A DNA stretch of 64,000 bases, from positions 1 through 64,000 of the forward strand of contig JBDTMZ010000107.1 of the NCBI GenBank assembly GCA_039934035.1. Direction: 5' to 3'. The notes beneath the pieces are model-generated. The model was not told the DNA's origin. It was given only the letters and a program-made list of their open reading frames with translations, and did no database searches. Shown here in pieces: positions 42,984-51,342 of this stretch. This stretch comes from Solibacter sp039934035. Lineage in GTDB: Bacteria; Acidobacteriota; Terriglobia; Bryobacterales; Bryobacteraceae. The translations under genes were made by a program, and so were the position numbers. Every line of letters begins with the position of its first letter. The first letter of the stretch is position 1.

Positions 42984-44273
42984 CTACGGCATTGCTTCGA
43001 TGGAGGGCATGAGGTCCCCGGTCAGCCGCAGGACGCCCCAACGCGCTTTCTCCATGGCATACTGCGCATCGTAGAAGGCGATCCACTTGGCATTCTCGGC
43101 GACGCGGGCTTCTTCCACCTGCCGCAGCGTCAGGCGGCCTTCCTGCATTTGCGCCAGGTCCACGTTCAACTGCTCGCGGGCCACGTCGAGATCGAGGCGC
43201 GCGACTTCAGCGGCCATTTCGGCCTTCTTTACGTCGCGGAAGGACTGCTGGACGTCCAGGCTGATCTGATTGCGCGCGCTGCTCAACTGCACCTTCAGGT
43301 GCATGATTTCGGTGTCGGTCTGCGAGGTCTGGGCCTTTACACCGGGACCGCTGAAGACCGGCAACTGCACCGATAAACCGATTTGCCCGTTGTGCCGCTG
43401 GAAGGTGCGGAAGTAATCCTCGTAATGGTTGAACTTGCCGAACAGCGCGTATTGCGCCACCAGGTCAACGCGCGGCAGGCGGGCTGCCTGTTCGCCGCGC
43501 CTTTCCAGTCCTTTGGCTGAGATCTGGGACTGCAACTTGCGCAGTTCCTTGTTGGAATCGAGCGCGGACTGAAGGGCTTGCTGTTCGGATTCCGGCATAG
43601 CGGCGGGTGCGCGCGGTTCGGCGACGGGGCGCACGCGGTCGTCCGCGGTGAAGCCGGCGACGATGGCGAGGGAGGTTTCCGCGGCCGCCTGTTCGCTCTC
43701 CAGGTTATCCGCCAGTTGGCGGGCGCGTGCCATTTGTAGCGCCGCCTGCTTTTCGGCCAGGGGAAGGGCGCGTCCCTCCTTCACCTGGGCCTGAATCGCG
43801 GCCATGACGGTCGATAGGCTGTCGGCGTCCTTACGGGCGAGGGTCACCACGCGCGCGGCGCGCTCCGCGTCCAGGTAGAGAGATGCCGCGCGGTAGGCCA
43901 CCTCTTCGCGCTTCTGGGACACGTCGAAGCCGGCGCCGCGCGCCTGCTCTTTGGCCTGCGCCACGGCGTAGCTCTGCTGGCGGTTGAACAGAAACTGAGT
44001 GGCATGCGCCTGCACGATGCTGGGCGCGGAGCCTTCGATACTCATAGGGAAGCCGTTGCTGTAGGCGAGGCCGCTGCCTACGGTGAGGCGCGGCGAGAAG
44101 GGATCCTTCGCGATCTGAACGCCGTGACGAGCGCCTTCCTCGTCAAGGCGCGAGAGGGTGACGTCGGGATTCTGCTGCACGGCCTGCCGGACCACGTCCC
44201 GCAGCGTCATGGGATGCACTTCGCCGTACGCCGGAATACAGAATGCCAGAAGAAGGACTGCTCGGTTCCGCAT
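42984..44273 (-). CDS. TolC-family outer-membrane efflux protein
   Basis: A 429-residue protein from ATG 44273 with a signal peptide (MRNRAVLLLAFCIPAYGEV). It has the two-repeat helical layout of TolC/OEP proteins: MTLRDVVRQAVQQNPDVTLSRLDEEGARHGVQIAKDPFSPRLTVGSG in the first half, and ALQSALDSNKELRKLQSQISAKGLERRGEQAARLPRVDLVAQYALFG in the second. It would form the outer-membrane exit duct of an efflux or secretion system. No inner-membrane pump or adaptor is adjacent; the HlyD-like adaptor is 18 kb away. The start is set by the signal peptide. The SD-like AAGGA abuts the ATG. Confidence 0.85.
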   Translation of the reverse strand: MRNRAVLLLAFCIPAYGEVHPMTLRDVVRQAVQQNPDVTLSRLDEEGARHGVQIAKDPFSPRLTVGSGLAYSNGFPMSIEGSAPSIVQAHATQFLFNRQQSYAVAQAKEQARGAGFDVSQKREEVAYRAASLYLDAERAARVVTLARKDADSLSTVMAAIQAQVKEGRALPLAEKQAALQMARARQLADNLESEQAAAETSLAIVAGFTADDRVRPVAEPRAPAAMPESEQQALQSALDSNKELRKLQSQISAKGLERRGEQAARLPRVDLVAQYALFGKFNHYEDYFRTFQRHNGQIGLSVQLPVFSGPGVKAQTSQTDTEIMHLKVQLSSARNQISLDVQQSFRDVKKAEMAAEVARLDLDVAREQLNVDLAQMQEGRLTLRQVEEARVAENAKWIAFYDAQYAMEKARWGVLRLTGDLMPSIEAMP

Positions 44274-44474
44274 TCCTTGATTGTAAACAGGGACTGCGAA
44301 CACGCGGCGACCGTAAACAGGAAGCCCAAGGTAACCACGGCGGGGCGGGAAGCGCCGATCCTCATCAGCCATTAGGGCCCAGAATTCAGATTGGAACGTT
44401 GCTATGATGAACCTTTCCAATCTGCGTGTGGCCGCGCGGCAGTGCGCGGTGGCACGCATCGCGCGGGAGGAACC

Positions 44475-45923
44475 ATGTCGTTGAACGCATCGAAATCCAC
44501 GCTGTTCATGGGGTGCTGCGCCGCAGCCCTGTGCGCCGGCGCAATCGTCACATTACAGGCTCAGCAGGGCCGTGGAGGTGGACGCGGCGGCGGCAGCGGA
44601 CCGGGCGTTTTCGCCGCGGTGGATGCGAACAGGGATGGCTCCGTCACGAGGGATGAACTCAAGGCGGCGTTCGCCAAATGGCTGGCCGATGGCGATACGG
44701 CAAAGACTGGCGCGCTGACGCAGGATCAACTGGTGACGGTGCTCGGCGCCGCCCTGCCCCAGGCGGCTCCGCCCGCGGGCGGTTTCGGGGGCGGCGGCCG
44801 CGGACCCCAGGCGCAGAACCAGACGCCCAAGCCCGAAGACGTCGAACGGATGATGGCGGCGCTGCCCGAGAAGGCGCCGGCCAAGCCTAAACAGGCGCGC
44901 AAAGTCCTGGTGCTTTCCAAGTGCGCCGGGTTCGTGCATTCGTGCATTCCGCTGGTTGGCAAGACCGTCGAGGAACTGGGGAAGAAGACCGGCGCCTGGA
45001 CGGCGACTGTCACGTACGATCCCGCTGCGATCAATGCGGAAAACTTGAAGCAGTACGACCTGCTTGTCCTGAACAACACCACCGGGAATTTCCTGGACGA
45101 CCCGAACGATGCCGTCGCCACGGCGGCGCGCAAGAAGGCGCTGCTCGAATTCGTGCGCGGCGGCAAGGGGCTCGCGGGCATTCACGCGGCATCGGATTCG
45201 TACCATCAGACGGCTCCGGCGGCCACTTCGGCGGCTCCTCCGGCGTTCCGTGGCGCGAGCGCCACACTGGCCGGCCAGATGATGACGGCGGGCGACACGA
45301 ATAAAGACGCCAAGCTGGATCGCGGCGAGATGAATGTGCTGGCCGATAGCTGGTACGAGAAGATCGATACGGAGAAGGCCGGCACCGTCAACCAGCAGAA
45401 TTTCGCGGCGCGCTTCGCCGGCGTTCTGCCGCCTCCGCCTCCGCCCGCGCCGCGCGTGATTCCGCAGGGACGCGACCGCGAGGTCCCCACCTGGCCGGAG
45501 TTCAACAAGATCATCGGCGGCATGTTCAAGTGGCATTGGCTTGATCCGCAGTTGATCTCGGTGAAGATCGACGACCCGAAGAGCCCGATCACGGCGGTAT
45601 TCAAAGGCCAAGGTTTCGATATTCACGACGAGACCTATACCTTCGGCATGGAAGTCTACTCGCGCACCAATCTGCATGTTCTCACCAGCGTCGATTACGA
45701 CAAGATGAGCGATACGGATAAAGCCAAGGAAGAGTATCCGCGCGCCGATCACGATTACGGCCTAAGCTGGATCCGTCCGGAAGGCAAGGGACGCATCTTC
45801 TACGAGGCCCACGGCCACAACGAAAAGGTCTACGCGATCACCCCGATGCTGGAACACGTCCTGGCGGGCATGCAGTACGCCATAGGCGACCTGCAAGCGG
45901 ACGACAGCCCGAGCAGGAAGTAG
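44475..45923 (+). CDS. Secreted ThuA-like protein with EF-hand modules, one inserted inside the ThuA domain
   Basis: A 482-residue protein from ATG 44475 (GGGAGGAACC upstream) with a signal peptide (CCAAALCAGAIVTLQAQ) and Gly/Arg linker. An EF-hand loop lies at 50-61 (DANRDGSVTRDE). The ThuA/glutamine-amidotransferase-like fold begins near 143 (RKVLVLSKCAGFVHSCIPLVGKTVEELGKKTG) and runs to GLAGIHAASDSYHQ. A segment of about 90 residues then intervenes, carrying DTNKDAKLDRGE at 274-285, before the domain resumes at WPEFNKIIGGMFKWHW and ends near IGDL. ThuA proteins act in sugar (trehalose-type) metabolism. The EF-hands suggest calcium binding. Probably periplasmic. Confidence 0.82.
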   Translation: MSLNASKSTLFMGCCAAALCAGAIVTLQAQQGRGGGRGGGSGPGVFAAVDANRDGSVTRDELKAAFAKWLADGDTAKTGALTQDQLVTVLGAALPQAAPPAGGFGGGGRGPQAQNQTPKPEDVERMMAALPEKAPAKPKQARKVLVLSKCAGFVHSCIPLVGKTVEELGKKTGAWTATVTYDPAAINAENLKQYDLLVLNNTTGNFLDDPNDAVATAARKKALLEFVRGGKGLAGIHAASDSYHQTAPAATSAAPPAFRGASATLAGQMMTAGDTNKDAKLDRGEMNVLADSWYEKIDTEKAGTVNQQNFAARFAGVLPPPPPPAPRVIPQGRDREVPTWPEFNKIIGGMFKWHWLDPQLISVKIDDPKSPITAVFKGQGFDIHDETYTFGMEVYSRTNLHVLTSVDYDKMSDTDKAKEEYPRADHDYGLSWIRPEGKGRIFYEAHGHNEKVYAITPMLEHVLAGMQYAIGDLQADDSPSRK

Positions 45924-45943
45924 CGGAAATTTTGCGATGACGG

Positions 45944-45977
45944 AGGCCGGCAATGGAGCGATGCTCCGCGCCGGCCT
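45944..45977 (+). terminator. Nested hairpin after the ThuA/EF-hand gene
   Basis: AGGCCGG (45944-45950) pairs with CCGGCCT (45971-45977), with an inner GGAGC-GAT-GCTCC stem at 45955-45967. It lies 20 bases past the stop codon. Only scattered T follow. It overlaps the beginning of the next open frame, arguing for a later start of that gene. Confidence 0.55.
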
Positions 45978-46020
45978 TCGTGTGTTTGGGCACTCCCCTG
46001 GTAGTGCGCCCGATGTTAGG

Positions 46021-47694
46021 TTGAAATCAGTGCTACCCCGGGTTGCGGTACTCTTCGCTCTGCTTTGTTCGAGCGGCCTCGCTCAGTATTCCGGCCTCTC
46101 TGCCACCGCTGACGGATCGTCCGTCTATTTCGTCACGACTCTGCGGCTCCGCAATACGCAGGAACCGCGCAACGGAAAAGTCTTCGTCGCGGCGGATACG
46201 GTGACCCTGTTCCGCGCGCACGGGCCGGAAGGCGTCGCACCCGGCACGCCACCCTGCGGCGTGAGCGGCTTCCAGGATTACACCAGCGCGGAAACGTCCG
46301 CTTCTGGCGCCGTGGCTTTACAGTATGCGGCGAACTCGTACGGCGGCTGCTCGTTTCCCATCAACACTAATATGTCGCAGGTGTTGACGGGCGCGGCGGA
46401 GATGGAACTGCACGGCATCACGCGTCTGAGCCCAAACGGTAGATATGCTTTTAATTTTCTGGCGGCAACGCTGCGGCCGTGGGACCCATTCACGCTGGCT
46501 TCGATCGATCTGCAGACGCAGGTGAAGACGCCGGTGAAGGGACCGGCGATCAGCTTCCCGGATTCCGTTAGGTTGCCCTCCGGACGCGGTGTTGCCGATG
46601 ATGGGACTGCCATCCTGGGCGTCTTCGTGGGCGGCACTACGGGCGGCCGCGGCTACCTTCTCAGGCCGGGCGCCGATCCGCAACTTTTCAGCGAGGGAAT
46701 TCCGCTGGCGATCGACGCTGCCGCCGCGCACGTGCTCTATCAGGGAACAGCCGGGGTGGCGCTCTTCGACCTGCGCACCGGCCAATCGACTCTGCTGGTG
46801 ACCGACAGGCAAGCATTCAATTTCCAACTCAGCAATGATGCGCGCCGCCTGGCTTACATCCAGTCGGGCCAGGTGCATGTGCTGGACACCGTCACAAGCG
46901 CCGACCGCACGCTTAGCAACGACGCAGCAGGCATCACCGCGCTCGGTTTGTCCGGCGACGGCAAGGTGGTATACGCGGAGACGAGCATCGGACGCCTGCT
47001 CAAGATCGCAGTGGATTCCGGTGTGACCGTCGAACTCATCGGCCACACGCCTTATATCAGCACGACGTTTGCCGCTCAACCGGGACTGGTCACGACGCTC
47101 AACGGCGGCGGACTCGCGACGGCGGCCATCGATAATCAGCCGCCTTATCCCGCCTGGGCAGGCACGCTGACAATGTGGATTGGCGAGCGGAAGGTGCCGG
47201 TCATCGGCGTGAAGCCCGATAGCGTGACTTTCCTGGTGCCGTGGGACATTCAAGCCGTTGACGGCACAGTGCGCGTGCAGGCCGAAGTTTCCGGCGAGCA
47301 TACGCCGTTCTACTATCCCGAGGTGGAACTGCCCATTTATGCGGATTCCACGCCGCGCGCCGGGGCGGTGACGCGTGCCAATTGGGAGCAGTTTTATGTG
47401 GGCCCGGTGAGTCCGGGAGAGATCATTCATGTGTTCGCGCTCGGCTTCGGTCCGGTCTCGCCGGAGGTGCCGGAAGGCGCTGCGGCGCCCGCAGTTGAAC
47501 CCTATGCGCGGCTCGCGCAGCCCTTGACGTGCGGCAATCTCGACGTGCTTTATGCGGGGCTGACGCCCTACACGGTACAGCGCATTTATCAGCTCGATCT
47601 GAGGATCGGGCCGAAGGTGGGATACCAGCAGTTCAGTTGTACGGTGGGCAACTCGGCGCCCTTTATTTTTCTCACGCTGAACGTGGCGCCTTAG
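46021..47694 (+). CDS. Secreted beta-propeller-like protein with Solibacter-type (TIGR03437-like) C-terminal domain
   Basis: From TTG 46021 the protein has 557 residues and a signal peptide (LKSVLPRVAVLFALLCSSGLAQ). The middle resembles WD40/TolB-type propeller blades (FQLSNDARRLAYIQSGQVHVLDTVTSADRTLSNDAAGITALGLSGDGKVVYAE). The last 200 residues (VPVIGVKPDSVTFLVPWDI ... VSPGEIIHVFALGFGPVSPEVPEG ... LDVLYAGLTPYTVQRIYQLDLRI) match the C-terminal domain abundant in Solibacter secreted proteins. In-frame ATGs at 45937 and 45961 lie within the preceding hairpin and would bury the signal peptide, so the TTG is preferred. Function unknown. Confidence 0.78.
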   Translation: MKSVLPRVAVLFALLCSSGLAQYSGLSATADGSSVYFVTTLRLRNTQEPRNGKVFVAADTVTLFRAHGPEGVAPGTPPCGVSGFQDYTSAETSASGAVALQYAANSYGGCSFPINTNMSQVLTGAAEMELHGITRLSPNGRYAFNFLAATLRPWDPFTLASIDLQTQVKTPVKGPAISFPDSVRLPSGRGVADDGTAILGVFVGGTTGGRGYLLRPGADPQLFSEGIPLAIDAAAAHVLYQGTAGVALFDLRTGQSTLLVTDRQAFNFQLSNDARRLAYIQSGQVHVLDTVTSADRTLSNDAAGITALGLSGDGKVVYAETSIGRLLKIAVDSGVTVELIGHTPYISTTFAAQPGLVTTLNGGGLATAAIDNQPPYPAWAGTLTMWIGERKVPVIGVKPDSVTFLVPWDIQAVDGTVRVQAEVSGEHTPFYYPEVELPIYADSTPRAGAVTRANWEQFYVGPVSPGEIIHVFALGFGPVSPEVPEGAAAPAVEPYARLAQPLTCGNLDVLYAGLTPYTVQRIYQLDLRIGPKVGYQQFSCTVGNSAPFIFLTLNVAP

Positions 47695-48002
47695 GCGGCG
47701 CGCCTGAAGGCCGACCTTCGGTCTCCTGGACAAGGCAGAGCCTTATCCCACTTTCGAAGCGGGGAGGACGGGCCACAAAAAACGATGGCCCGTCCCACCC
47801 GGAATTGCAGTTGCGGCAGGCTCGAATACCCGGCAGGAATGCCTGCCCCACAAATACCTGCACACCGGGGGTACCCCCACAATCCACGGAAAGGAGTCCT
47901 GTAGAAAGCGAAACGCGAGGCTCGCCGCAGGGCAGGGAAGTTACTCTTTCCCCAGCCTGCCGCGGGCCTCGCGTTTTGCCTTGTGGAGGAAGCTTTCGGC
48001 GG
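47695..48002. repeat. Intergenic palindrome cluster between convergent genes
   Basis: No gene in 308 bases. It contains GACC-TTC-GGTC (47713-47723), AAGGC-AG-AGCCTT (47732-47744), which is nearly identical to 53564-53577 with its CTTATSCCAC flank, a perfect 10-bp stem GGACGGGCCA/TGGCCCGTCC (47766-47795), and two short inverted GGCAGG/CCTGCC pairs. Related to the repeats at 4.6-4.85 and 53.4-53.6 kb. Confidence 0.65.
47911..47976 (-). terminator. Hairpin downstream of gltA
   Basis: AAACGCGAGGC (47911-47921) and GCCTCGCGTTT (47966-47976) form a perfect 11-bp stem around a partly self-complementary 44-base loop, 27 bases beyond the gltA stop. On the minus strand the stem ends in TTT. Probable gltA terminator. 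Confidence 0.6.
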
Positions 48003-49316
48003 TTACGCGTTGACCAACTGCTTCGTACCGCGCTCCGTGATGGGCACGAAATTACGCACTGCTTCGCCCGAATACACCTGGCGCGGGCGGGCGATCTTGG
48101 TGTCGCCATCCTGCAGCATCTCCTGCCATTGTGCCAGCCACCCGACTGTGCGCGGAATGCCGAACAGCACAGTGAACTGATCGGGCGTGAACCCCATCGC
48201 CTGATAGATGATGCCCGAGTAGAAATCGACGTTCGGATAGAGTTTGCGCTTGATGAAGTACTCGTCGTTGAGCGCGATCTTCTCGAGTTCCAACGCGACA
48301 TCGATCTTGGGATTGCGGCCGGTGACTTCGAAGACTTCCTCCGCCACCTGCTTGATGATGCGCGCGCGCGGATCGTAATTCTTGTACACGCGATGGCCGA
48401 AGCCCATCAGTTTGCGCTTGCCATCCTTCACCTGCTGGATGAAGCCGGGGATATTCTCGTTGCTGCCGATCTCCGCCAGCATGCGCAGCACTTCCTCATT
48501 GGCTCCGCCGTGCAGTGGACCGCTGAGCGCGGCGATGGCGGCGGCGGCCGTCACGAAGGGGTCGGCATGCGAACTGCCCACGGCGCGCATGGTGCTGGTG
48601 CTGCAATTCTGTTCGTGATCGGCATGCAGGATGAAGAGCACTTCGAGCGCGCGCGCCAGCACGGGGTTGGCGGCGTACTTGGGCTCCGTGCGCTTCCACA
48701 GCATGTTCATGTAGTTCTTGGTGTAGCCCATTTCCGGATCTGGCGAGATGTAGGGCAGGCCGAGACGGTGGCGGTAGGCGTAGGCGGCCAGCGTCGGCAT
48801 TTTGCCGATCAGGCGCACGATCTGCTTGTGGCGCGATTTGGGGTCGCCGATATTCTTCGCTTCGGGGTAGAAAGTGGAGAGCGCCGCCACGGTGGAAATC
48901 AGGATCCCCATGGGGTGCGCGTCATAGTGGAAGCCATCCATGAACTTCTTCACGTTTTCGTGAGTCATGGTGTGGCGCATCACTTCGCACTGCCAGTATT
49001 CCAACTGCGTCGCGGTGGGCAATTCGCCGTTCAGCAGGAGGTAGGCAACTTCCAGAAAGCTGCACTGCTCGGCCAGTTGCTCGATGGGGTAGCCGCGGTA
49101 GCGCAGAATGCCCTTGTCGCCATCCAGATAGGTGACTGCGCTCTGGCACGAGGCCGTGTTCATGAATGCCGGGTCGTACGTCATCAGACCGAAATCGTCG
49201 GGACCGGTCTTGATCTGCCGCAAATCCATGGCGCGGACGGTGCCGCGGTAGATCGGCACGGTGTAGGTCTGCTGCGTGCGATTGTCCGTAATCGTCAGGG
49301 TCTCATTGTCGGTCAT
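48003..49316 (-). CDS. gltA: Citrate synthase
   Basis: A 437-residue type I citrate synthase that joins acetyl-CoA and oxaloacetate at the entry of the citric acid cycle. LTYDPAFMNTASCQS-like and KGILRYRGYPIEQLAE stretches open the protein. The catalytic residues are in SGPLHGGANEEVL (His), MGFGHRVYKNYDPRARI (His) and NVDFYSGIIYQAMG (Asp). ATG 49316 has AGGAGG six bases upstream; the longer open frame is not needed. Single gene followed by a hairpin, divergent from the UxuA-like gene. Confidence 0.96.
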   Translation of the reverse strand: MTDNETLTITDNRTQQTYTVPIYRGTVRAMDLRQIKTGPDDFGLMTYDPAFMNTASCQSAVTYLDGDKGILRYRGYPIEQLAEQCSFLEVAYLLLNGELPTATQLEYWQCEVMRHTMTHENVKKFMDGFHYDAHPMGILISTVAALSTFYPEAKNIGDPKSRHKQIVRLIGKMPTLAAYAYRHRLGLPYISPDPEMGYTKNYMNMLWKRTEPKYAANPVLARALEVLFILHADHEQNCSTSTMRAVGSSHADPFVTAAAAIAALSGPLHGGANEEVLRMLAEIGSNENIPGFIQQVKDGKRKLMGFGHRVYKNYDPRARIIKQVAEEVFEVTGRNPKIDVALELEKIALNDEYFIKRKLYPNVDFYSGIIYQAMGFTPDQFTVLFGIPRTVGWLAQWQEMLQDGDTKIARPRQVYSGEAVRNFVPITERGTKQLVNA

Positions 49317-49524
49317 GCGAACCTCCTGGAAGTCAGACGGCAATGTGCACGTTGAATTCCATACCATAGTGTCTTAAATTGCAACACTTGCGCGGAGTTT
49401 TGGTCGAGTTTTTCGACCCTGCGAACCGGCGCAGGGGGTTTTCGCGCAAATAGGGTGCGTGCAAGCCCCCAGTCCGAAGGTGGGGCCACTCCTGGAAACG
49501 CTCGCACGCGATACACTGTGCTGC

Positions 49525-50619
49525 ATGAATCGCCGCCGATTTGTCACATCTTCGGGCGTTGCCGCCATCGCGCTTGGCGGTGGAGTAGCGGCCCAAAAGG
49601 CGGTCGCCGCCGGGAAGCCTGCCCTGATGAAACTGGGCTGCCAGAGCGCGCCGACCAACGAGAAACACCTGCAGTACTTTGCCCGCTACGGGGTGCGGAA
49701 CATCTGCGGATATCCGGCGATTGCGGGCGACCGGCTGTATGCCACGGTGGACGAACTGAAGTCGATGGTGGATCTGGCGGGCAAACACGGGATCTCGGTG
49801 GACACGCTGGGGCCTCCCTTCCTCGAATCCAGCCACATCGACCGGGAGAAGCACGGCGCCATCATGCTGGCGCAGAGTCCGGAGCGGGATCGGGACATCG
49901 AAGCCATGCAGACGCTGATCCGCAATTGCGCGGCGGCCGGCGTTCCGTCCATCAAATACAACATGAGCATCCTCGGGGTGCTGCGCACTGCGCGGTCGCC
50001 TGGCAGGGGCGATGCCACGTACAGCACCTGGAAACGCAAAGAGGCCAACCCGGCCACGCCGCTCACCCGCGCAGGCAAGGTCGATGCCGCGGCATTCTGG
50101 GAGCGCATCACTTACTTTTTGGAACGCGTGATACCGGTGGCGGCGGAGTATAAGATTCGCATGGCCTGCCACCCGCACGATCCGGGGGTACCGCCCGAAG
50201 GTTATCAGGGAGTGAATCGCGTGCTGGGCACGGTGGACGGGCTCAAGAAGTTCATCACCATCAAGGAAAGTCCGTATCACGGTTTGAATTTCTGCCAGGG
50301 CACGGTGTCGGAAATGCTGCAGGATCCGGGTAAGGAGATCTTCGAGGTGATCCGCTATTTCGGCACGCGGAAGAAGATATTCAACGTGCATTTCCGCAAT
50401 ATCCGGGGGCGCCGCGACGATTTCGTGGAGACCTATCCGGACGAGGGCGACGTGGATTTCGTGAAGGCGTTGCTGACCTACAAGGAGGTGGGCTACCCCT
50501 ACCTGCTGATGCCCGACCACGTGCCGGAGGCGGCGGACGATCCGCGGAGTTTGCAGTCTTTCGCCTTCTGCTACGGATACATCCGGGCGTTGCTCCAGGC
50601 AGCCGACCGGATGGCGTAG
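49525..50619 (+). CDS. Tat-exported mannonate dehydratase-like (UxuA) TIM-barrel protein
   Basis: A 364-residue protein starting MNRRRFVTSSGVAAIALGGGVAAQ, a twin-arginine signal. The rest is UxuA-like: LKLGCQSAPTNEKHLQYFARYGVRNICGYP, SIKYNMSILGVLRT, YKIRMACHPHDPG with metal-binding His and Cys, LNFCQGTVSEM, FNVHFRNIRGRRDDFVETYPDEGDVDFVKAL and LLMPDHVPEAADDPRS. Classical UxuA dehydrates D-mannonate in the cytoplasm during glucuronate breakdown. Here export implies a periplasmic role or a different sugar acid. The start is chosen at the Tat motif rather than the upstream ATG 49459. Confidence 0.85.
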   Translation: MNRRRFVTSSGVAAIALGGGVAAQKAVAAGKPALMKLGCQSAPTNEKHLQYFARYGVRNICGYPAIAGDRLYATVDELKSMVDLAGKHGISVDTLGPPFLESSHIDREKHGAIMLAQSPERDRDIEAMQTLIRNCAAAGVPSIKYNMSILGVLRTARSPGRGDATYSTWKRKEANPATPLTRAGKVDAAAFWERITYFLERVIPVAAEYKIRMACHPHDPGVPPEGYQGVNRVLGTVDGLKKFITIKESPYHGLNFCQGTVSEMLQDPGKEIFEVIRYFGTRKKIFNVHFRNIRGRRDDFVETYPDEGDVDFVKALLTYKEVGYPYLLMPDHVPEAADDPRSLQSFAFCYGYIRALLQAADRMA

Positions 50620-50661
50620 CGGGGGAGTCCGCGCGGTGCCGCGCCGTGCCTAAGCAGCACG

Positions 50662-50991
50662 TTACTCAAGCGGAGGCTTCAGTTCCGATTCCGCTTCGGC
50701 CGCGAGGGCATCTGCCGGGCCGGAGGCTTCTGCCTGATCCAGCAACTCCTCAGCCTCTTTGACTCTTCCGCGCGGTACCTTCACCTCGAAACCGAGGTTG
50801 GGGTATTGTGGCGCGCCGACCATCATCGCCGGGATGCCACTGGATTCCATCAGGCCTCGGATGGTGTTGGCTTCCATTTCCGAAGAGACGCCTTCGGAAC
50901 TCCACAGCGTGACCATATCCAAGGCATGCGAGGTGAGCAGCAAATCCGAGCCGGCTTGTTGCTCTTCTTCACGTTCGGGATCTTGCGCCAT
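50662..50991 (-). CDS. DUF2007-type small protein
   Basis: A 109-residue cytoplasmic protein. LVTLWSSEG-like opening (MVTLWSSEGVSSEMEANTIRGLMESSGIPAMMVGAPQYPNLGFEVKVPRGRVKEAEELLDQA) fits the DUF2007 'putative signal transducing' domain, a small ferredoxin-like fold: the phrase EANTIRGLMESSGIPA is diagnostic. Ends with an acidic tail. Partner and signal unknown. Divergent from the YtxH-like gene, with starts about 40 bases apart. Confidence 0.78.
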   Translation of the reverse strand: MAQDPEREEEQQAGSDLLLTSHALDMVTLWSSEGVSSEMEANTIRGLMESSGIPAMMVGAPQYPNLGFEVKVPRGRVKEAEELLDQAEASGPADALAAEAESELKPPLE

Positions 50992-51032
50992 GACTTAAGG
51001 ATATCGCAGAATAGGGGAAGGAGCCTTCAAAC

Positions 51033-51326
51033 ATGTCTGACGAACGCGTGGAATCGAACGAGTGCCAAAGCCAGGCCGGAAGCAATGTTGCCTGGTTCCT
51101 GACCGGCGCTTTCCTTGGCGCCGCAGCGGCCATTCTTTACGCCCCGCAGAGCGGTAAGGATACCCGCCAGTATCTCAGCGACAAGACGCAGAAGGGTCGC
51201 GATGCCGTGGAATCGGCAGGCCAGGACATCGCCGAAACCAGCAAAGATATGTTCGAACGCGGCCGCAAACTGGTGGACGACGCCGCAGACCTGTTCGAGC
51301 GCGGCCGCAAATTGGTTAAGGGCTAG
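51033..51326 (+). CDS. YtxH-like membrane protein
   Basis: A 97-residue protein with one membrane segment (VAWFLTGAFLGAAAAILYAPQSGKDTRQYL), the typical YtxH/gas-vesicle-GvpP-like motif GxxLGAxxAxLxAPxSGxxTR. An amphipathic helical tail carries a direct duplication, DMFERGRKLVDDAA and DLFERGRKLVKG. Commonly a general-stress envelope protein. The start ATG 51033 follows an AAGGAG. The MBL-fold gene starts 17 bases after its stop, so the two are probably cotranscribed. Confidence 0.82.
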   Translation: MSDERVESNECQSQAGSNVAWFLTGAFLGAAAAILYAPQSGKDTRQYLSDKTQKGRDAVESAGQDIAETSKDMFERGRKLVDDAADLFERGRKLVKG

Positions 51327-51342
51327 GGATTAGGGTCAAAGC

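Noticed and set aside
45937..46020. Earlier ATG starts (45937, 45961) for the TIGR03437-like protein
   Set aside because: They lie within the terminator-like hairpin and would put about 28 residues before the signal peptide.
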